From Haplosporangium gracile (Eukaryota > Mortierellomycota > Mortierellomycetes > Mortierellales > Mortierellaceae), in NCBI GenBank assembly GCA_015499985.1, contig JAAAUF010000102.1, forward strand, positions 43,637 to 57,084: 13,448 nucleotides of DNA, given 5' to 3'. The notes beneath the pieces were generated by a model that did not search any database, was not told the origin of the DNA, and was given only the letters and a program-made list of their open reading frames with translations. Below are positions 9,501 through 13,448 of this stretch, one piece after another (the first letter of the stretch is position 1; each line of letters starts with the position of its first letter). Position numbers and translations under genes: made by a program.

Positions 9501-10994
9501 GTTCCAATCATTTGCATTTGCAATGATCGTCAATCGCCCAAGGTGCGCTCGCTCGTCAACTCGTGTTTCGATATGCGGTTCCAGCGGCCTCAGGTCAATC
9601 AAGTTCGCTCGCGCTTGCTGAGCATTCTTCACAAGGAAGGTCGACAGATCCCTGCCAATGTTCTGGATAAGCTGGTCAGCGGCTCTCAGTCTGATATCAG
9701 ACAGGTTCTGAACATGCTCTCAACCTGGAGTTTGACTAAACAAACCATGGATTATGATGAGGGCACTGCGTTGTCAAAGGCATCCGAGAAATACGTCGCC
9801 CTCAACCCTTTCCAGATTGCAGAGCAATTGCTGGTCAACACCAACTATCGCGCTTTGAGCTTTGCAGACAAGTTTGATACCTATTTTAACGACTATCAGC
9901 TGGCACCCCTGATGATCCAGGAGAACTATGTTCGCATGAACCCTGCTGAATCCGGTGGGTCGCCAGACAGCCTCGAGACCATGGAACTGATGAGCAAAGC
10001 AGCCGACTCTCTTTCGGATGCCGATCTGGTGGACAGTATGATTCACGGGTAAGTTTAGGCCGGATGTACAATCGCTGTCTGAGATGCGAATGTGTTTTGA
10101 TATATTTTACTTACAGACCCTCCGAAACCCTGATATTTGACATTTAATAGGAGCGCACAGCATTGGTCTCTTATGAATACACATGCGGCCTTCTCGTGTG
10201 TTCGCCCTTCATTCTTTGTACACGGTAACATGCGTCCTGGTTCAGGTGGCAACTATGGTCCCATGATGCAGTTCCCAAGGTTAGTATCAGTATATCAACT
10301 ATTGAGCAACAAATAATGACTGCTCATGCACATCAACTGACGCTTACTCTTGGTATTTTCTATATCAATAAATAGCTACCTTGGACAGTACTCAAAGTCG
10401 GCGAAGTACAGTCGTTTGGTCAAGGAGGTCCAGATCAGGATGCGCCTTAAGATTTCTGGTGACAAGAATGAAGTTCGCCAGAATTATATTCCTGCATTGT
10501 TCCCAGCTTTGACGCGACCATTGATCGACGTGGGTGCGGATGCCGTTTCAGGACTCATCGAATTCATGGACGACTATTATCTCAGCAAGGAGGATTGGGA
10601 TACGATTCTCGAGCTGGGTATTGGCCGGAACGATGCCAAGGCTGTATTGGACAAGATCCCTACGCAAGTCAAGACAGCGTTTACACGCAAGTACAACTCG
10701 ACGACTCATCCCCAACCTTACCTCAAGGCCACGGTGGTGACCAAGGGACGAGGATCGTCTGGTGGAGGCGGAAGCGAGGAGACACCGGACAATTTAGATG
10801 TTGTTGAGGCCGATGCTGAGGTACCGGAAGAGGAGGATCCAGCTGCCGAGGTTGCAGAGGAAGAGAGCGTAGAGAAGGACAAGAACATCAAGCAAAAGAA
10901 GGTCAAGGGAACAGCCTCAAAGGGGAAGGCAACGGTCAAGACCAGCTCCGCCTCTAAGGGCAAGGCCACCACCTCCTCTCGTAGTCGCAAATGA
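6579..10994 (+). CDS. RFC1: Replication factor C subunit 1, large clamp-loader subunit
   Basis: RFC1 is the large subunit of the nuclear clamp loader that uses ATP to load PCNA at primer ends. Exons: 6579-6647, 6815-6860, 6969-7008, 7111-7161, 7254-7793, 7902-7983, 8069-8502, 8607-8714, 8817-9003, 9110-9187, 9276-9404, 9501-10048, 10151-10279 and 10376-10994; all phases agree, giving 1019 residues. The N-terminus MDLRNYF matches human MDIRKFF, a PCNA-binding type motif, and supports this start. Then come an acidic patch, a VFF motif (81-83), the PKKRK nuclear signal (193-197), a BRCT domain (about 277-352), LWTSKYRP (427-434), Walker A GPPGVGKT (483-490), Walker B IIMDEVD (561-567), the sensor 1 region IICICND, an SDIRQVL motif and the RFC1-specific C-terminal domain. 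The tail is acidic, then rich in lysine, with SKGKAT twice. Exon 2 could also begin at 6812, adding one Glu. Confidence 0.96.
7009..7110 (+). other. RFC1 intron 3, stop-free and a multiple of three
   Basis: The donor is GTATGT, a CTAAC branch word lies at about 7072-7076, and the acceptor is CTAG before 7111. Removing it joins the acidic EVVLT stretch to KSKHFAAATPSK in phase. Its length, 102 bases, is a multiple of three and it has no in-frame stop, so retention would insert about 34 residues instead of ending the protein. The splice signals favour removal. Confidence 0.75.
9405..9500 (+). other. RFC1 intron 11 with a 7-base complementary pair
   Basis: The intron runs from GTAAGT to CTAG and joins the KKTQ and VPIICIC codons in phase 0. 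CTCTACG (9419-9425) and CGTAGAG (9460-9466) are perfect reverse complements separated by 34 bases, so a stem could form in the pre-mRNA. Confidence 0.8.
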
Positions 10995-11395
10995 ATGTGC
11001 CCATCAAATTAGATCTGCGTGCTCTGGCTTGAAAAAAAAATCCATCTCGCAAGCCCCTTAATCATCGAGCGAGCTTTGCTTCAGCCTGTTCCAAAAAGTG
11101 CCACGCTTATCCATTCATTTGTTCAGCTCTTCTTTCCTCCATCCCTCTCCTCAACTACCACCACTGCTACCACTACCCGCTTATCGCCGTTCGAGGAGGC
11201 AACCTTCGCAACACAAGAACTACCATCGGGAAGGACGACCTTTTGTGTTCACTTATCCTCTAACGACAACTCCACCCTCAGCCTTCATAAAGAAACCTCT
11301 CTTACAACTCACCATTTCGGCTTACGCAAGCAAGGGATAAAAAACACGAGTACACAACCGCCCGAGTACGGCAGTAACAACAACAGAAGCACAGG
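10995..11395 (+). promoter_or_regulatory. RFC1 3' region and AP-3 delta promoter or leader
   Basis: These 401 bases separate the RFC1 stop from the next start codon in the same orientation. No AATAAA hexamer is seen after RFC1; an A tract follows at about 11032-11040. The middle (11125-11185) is rich in C and T with ACCACC-like repeats, a composition common near fungal transcription starts. No TATA box is clear. An out-of-frame open stretch (11019-11399) ends with a TGA overlapping the AP-3 delta ATG; its translation is biased and unlike any protein I know. Confidence 0.5.
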
Positions 11396-13380
11396 ATGAA
11401 CATCAACGGATTGTTCGCTCACACCCTGACGGACCTAATTCGCGGCATCCGTCAGAACAAAAAGAATGAGCAGGGCTACATTGCCAAGGAGATTGCTGAC
11501 ATTCGTCTGGAGCTCCGTCGTAACGACCTAGACCTCAAGGCACAGGCGATCGCTAAACTGACTTATGTAAGCCGGCATTAATACACACACACACAAACGT
11601 CGATGACATTCAGGAACCGTTGCGTAGGACAGCGAGCTGCCAATGGATAAGGAATAATTTATCCGAGTACTCATCGACGGCCATTTGTCACCCGTACCTT
11701 ACATAGCTTCAAATGATGGGCTATGATATGTCGTGGGCTTCCTTCCATGTTGTCGAAGTCATGTCGTCGCCAAAGTTCCTGTACAAGGGAATCGGTTATC
11801 TGGGCGCCGTTCAGTCGTTCAACCAAGAGACGGATGTGCTCATGCTGACCACCAATCTCATCAAGAAGGTATTGTGCTTTAATCGCGAAGCGGAGTACCG
11901 ATATTCGACCGGCGACACATTCACATACACGCCACACAAAAGGAACCGTCTCATTTAACGACAGTGTTGACAATATTTCATGATAAACGTGCACTCTAGG
12001 ATCTTGCGTCTGCTAATGCAAGCGAAATTGGAATCGCCATCAACGGACTGTCACATATCCTCACACCGGACCTTGCACGCGACCTCTGCGCTGATCTTGT
12101 CGCTATGCTAAACCACTCGCGACCCATTGTTCGCAAGAAGGTTCTCTTGGTCCTTTACAAGGTCTTCCTCAAGTACCCCGAGGGTCTTCGTCTCTCGTTC
12201 TCCCGAATGAAGGACCGCCTAGAGGATCCCGATCCTTGTAAGTTTTTGCGCCTTGTGAAGTGTTTATTATCCTATGGATCATCATCATGCGTCGTCTAAA
12301 ATCGATGTACTGCTAATATTCATACCTGCTTGTCTTTGGATAGCTGTTGTTTCTGCTGCTGTAAACGTTATTTGCGAGTTGGCCCGGAGGAACCCCAAAA
12401 ACTATCTCTCTCTTGCGCCTCAGCTCTTCAAACTTCTAACAACCTCGTCCAATAACTGGATGCTTATCAAGATTATCAAGTTGGTACGTTTACTGTATGC
12501 AATTGCTATAGAATGCATGCGAAGATATCCAGATTCTGAATGCCAGCGCTAACGTACCGAGTCGTCGTTTTTAGTTTGCGGCCTTGACACCTTTCGAGCC
12601 TAGATTGACAAAGAAGTTGCTCCCACCCATCACGACCTTAATTCAAACAACGCCTGCCATGTCGCTCTTGTACGAGTGTATCCACACGGTCATCGCAGGA
12701 GGAATGTTGGCCACAACAGGATCAGGAAGCAATGCCGAAAGTGCCAATATGCTCGCTGCCACCTGTGTCACTAAGCTCCGTACCTTCTTAGAGGACCCTG
12801 ACCAGAACTGTACGAGTTTTGCATATTTTTTTTTGTTGTTGTCACTGCGATTGTTAAGTGAAATAATTAACCTTCAACGGCTCTTTCCGTGTTAATAGTG
12901 AAATACATTGGATTGTTGGCATTGACTAAGATTCTGCCAACACATCCTCACCTCGTGGCAGAGCACAAGGACATTATTCTCAAGTGTATCGACGACCCCG
13001 ATATTTCAATCCGCATGAGGACTCTGGATCTGATTGTGGGCATGGCGAACAAGAAGAACTTGACCGAGATTGTGAAGCGTCTGATCTCGCACTTGTTGCC
13101 CATCAACGAAAACGAGGTCACTACTTCCTCATCACTCAATAACGGCGCCGCTACAGCAGCCTTGATGGACCCATCCTACCGTGCCGACATTATCCGCAGA
13201 ATTATTTTTATCTGCTCTCAAAACTCGTACGCCAACATTACCAATTTTGAGTGGTACCTTGCTGTCCTCTCTGACTTGACGAACATTGCTGGAGTGAACG
13301 TTGGAGAGTCGCTCATGCAGCAATTTATGGATGTTGGTGTCCGTGTCAAAAGCGCGCGATCCTATACCGTTCAACTGATG
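11396..13380 (+). CDS. AP-3 adaptor complex delta subunit, 5' part
   Basis: Delta is a large subunit of AP-3, the coat complex that sorts cargo from Golgi or endosomes to the vacuole or lysosome; the yeast gene is APL5 and the human one AP3D1. Exons: 11396-11566, 11707-11868, 12000-12237, 12344-12483, 12575-12809 and 12899-13380, all in phase, giving 476 residues. The rest lies beyond the window, in which the last bases are intron. The sequence is the N-terminal adaptin trunk of helical repeats. Signature stretches include LIRGIRQNKKNE, YLQMMGYDMSWA, IGYLGAVQSF, AAVNVICELARRNPKNYLSL, NNWMLIKIIKL, MSLLYEC and NFEWYLAVL, each closely matching human AP3D1. The start is the ATG directly before the conserved LF.HTLTDLIRGIR segment. 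A Gly/Ser/Asn/Ala-rich loop after HTVIAGGM and an Asn/Ala-rich loop after NENEV appear longer than in the human protein. Confidence 0.95.
11567..11706 (+). other. AP-3 delta intron 1 with nested complementary pairs
   Basis: The intron runs from GTAAGC to CATAG. CGTCGATGA (11598-11606) is perfectly complementary to TCATCGACG (11671-11679). Inside that pair, GGATAA (11645-11650) and TTATCC (11659-11664) form a smaller hairpin. A short CA repeat (about 11582-11594) precedes them. C/D snoRNA boxes were looked for and no convincing pair was seen. Confidence 0.75.
12484..12574 (+). other. AP-3 delta intron 4, donor complementary to branch region
   Basis: The donor GTACGTT (12484-12490) is the exact reverse complement of AACGTAC (12551-12557), which overlaps the likely branch word CTAAC (12549-12553). 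The intron ends in TTTTTAG and joins LIKIIKL to FAALTPF in phase. Confidence 0.75.
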
Positions 13381-13448
13381 GTAACTTACCTCGCTCATCT
13401 TTTGTCATGACTCAAGTCGTTGTTGACATTTCGAAATGTCAAACTAAA
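13381..13448 (+). other. Start of AP-3 delta intron 6, with a 20-base palindrome
   Basis: The donor GTAACT follows the codons for VQLM. The intron is cut by the window edge. Bases 13423-13442 are a perfect palindrome, each 10-base half the reverse complement of the other, centred on TTCGAA. Confidence 0.75.

Noticed and set aside
10109..10116. Alternative acceptor TTTTACTTACAG in RFC1 intron 12
   Set aside because: Using it puts a stop codon just before the true exon 13, while the TAG acceptor at 10149-10150 gives the conserved SAQHWSLM sequence.
11019..11399. Open frame of 126 codons whose TGA overlaps the AP-3 delta ATG
   Set aside because: The overlap looks like a coupled upstream frame, but the translation is low complexity and much of it probably lies upstream of the transcript start.

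Overview
The window is eukaryotic nuclear DNA from a fungus. It carries four protein-coding genes built from many short exons. Most introns are 85 to 170 bases, with GTAAGT or GTATGT donors, CTAAC-type branch sites and TAG or CAG acceptors. Protein similarity, recalled from known families, and the intron style suggest an early-diverging fungus, perhaps Mortierellomycotina. That lineage is an inference; no marker in the window proves it. I see no bacterial features, transposon, CRISPR array, rRNA or convincing tRNA.

Layout: (1) bases 1-2348, minus strand: the 5' part of a cytosolic-type NADP-dependent isocitrate dehydrogenase, running off the left edge, with tiny first exons and two large introns (823 and 549 bases). 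A TATA box lies about 140 bases upstream of its start. (2) Bases 2496-5006: a 2.5 kb stretch with no gene I can support. (3) Bases 5048-6165, minus strand: a complete phosphopantothenoylcysteine decarboxylase in six exons (197 residues) with all key catalytic motifs. (4) Bases 6166-6578: a short divergent promoter region with a TG repeat and an ACGCG motif. (5) Bases 6579-10994, plus strand: complete replication factor C subunit 1 in 14 exons (1019 residues by my splicing). (6) Bases 11396-13380 and beyond, plus strand: the 5' part of the AP-3 adaptor complex delta subunit, six exons (476 residues), running off the right edge inside an intron.

The genes do not form a pathway: NADPH supply, coenzyme A synthesis, clamp loading for DNA replication and vesicle sorting are separate housekeeping jobs. 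The only regulatory link the layout suggests is the 413-base divergent spacer between the decarboxylase and RFC1.

I found no undescribed biological system. The most unusual signals are in non-coding DNA: a perfect 20-base palindrome and other self-complementary pairs inside AP-3 delta introns, a stop-free intron of 102 bases in RFC1 that could be retained in frame, and the very uneven intron sizes of the isocitrate dehydrogenase gene. Splice sites were chosen by signal, reading phase and family similarity; no transcript data were available.
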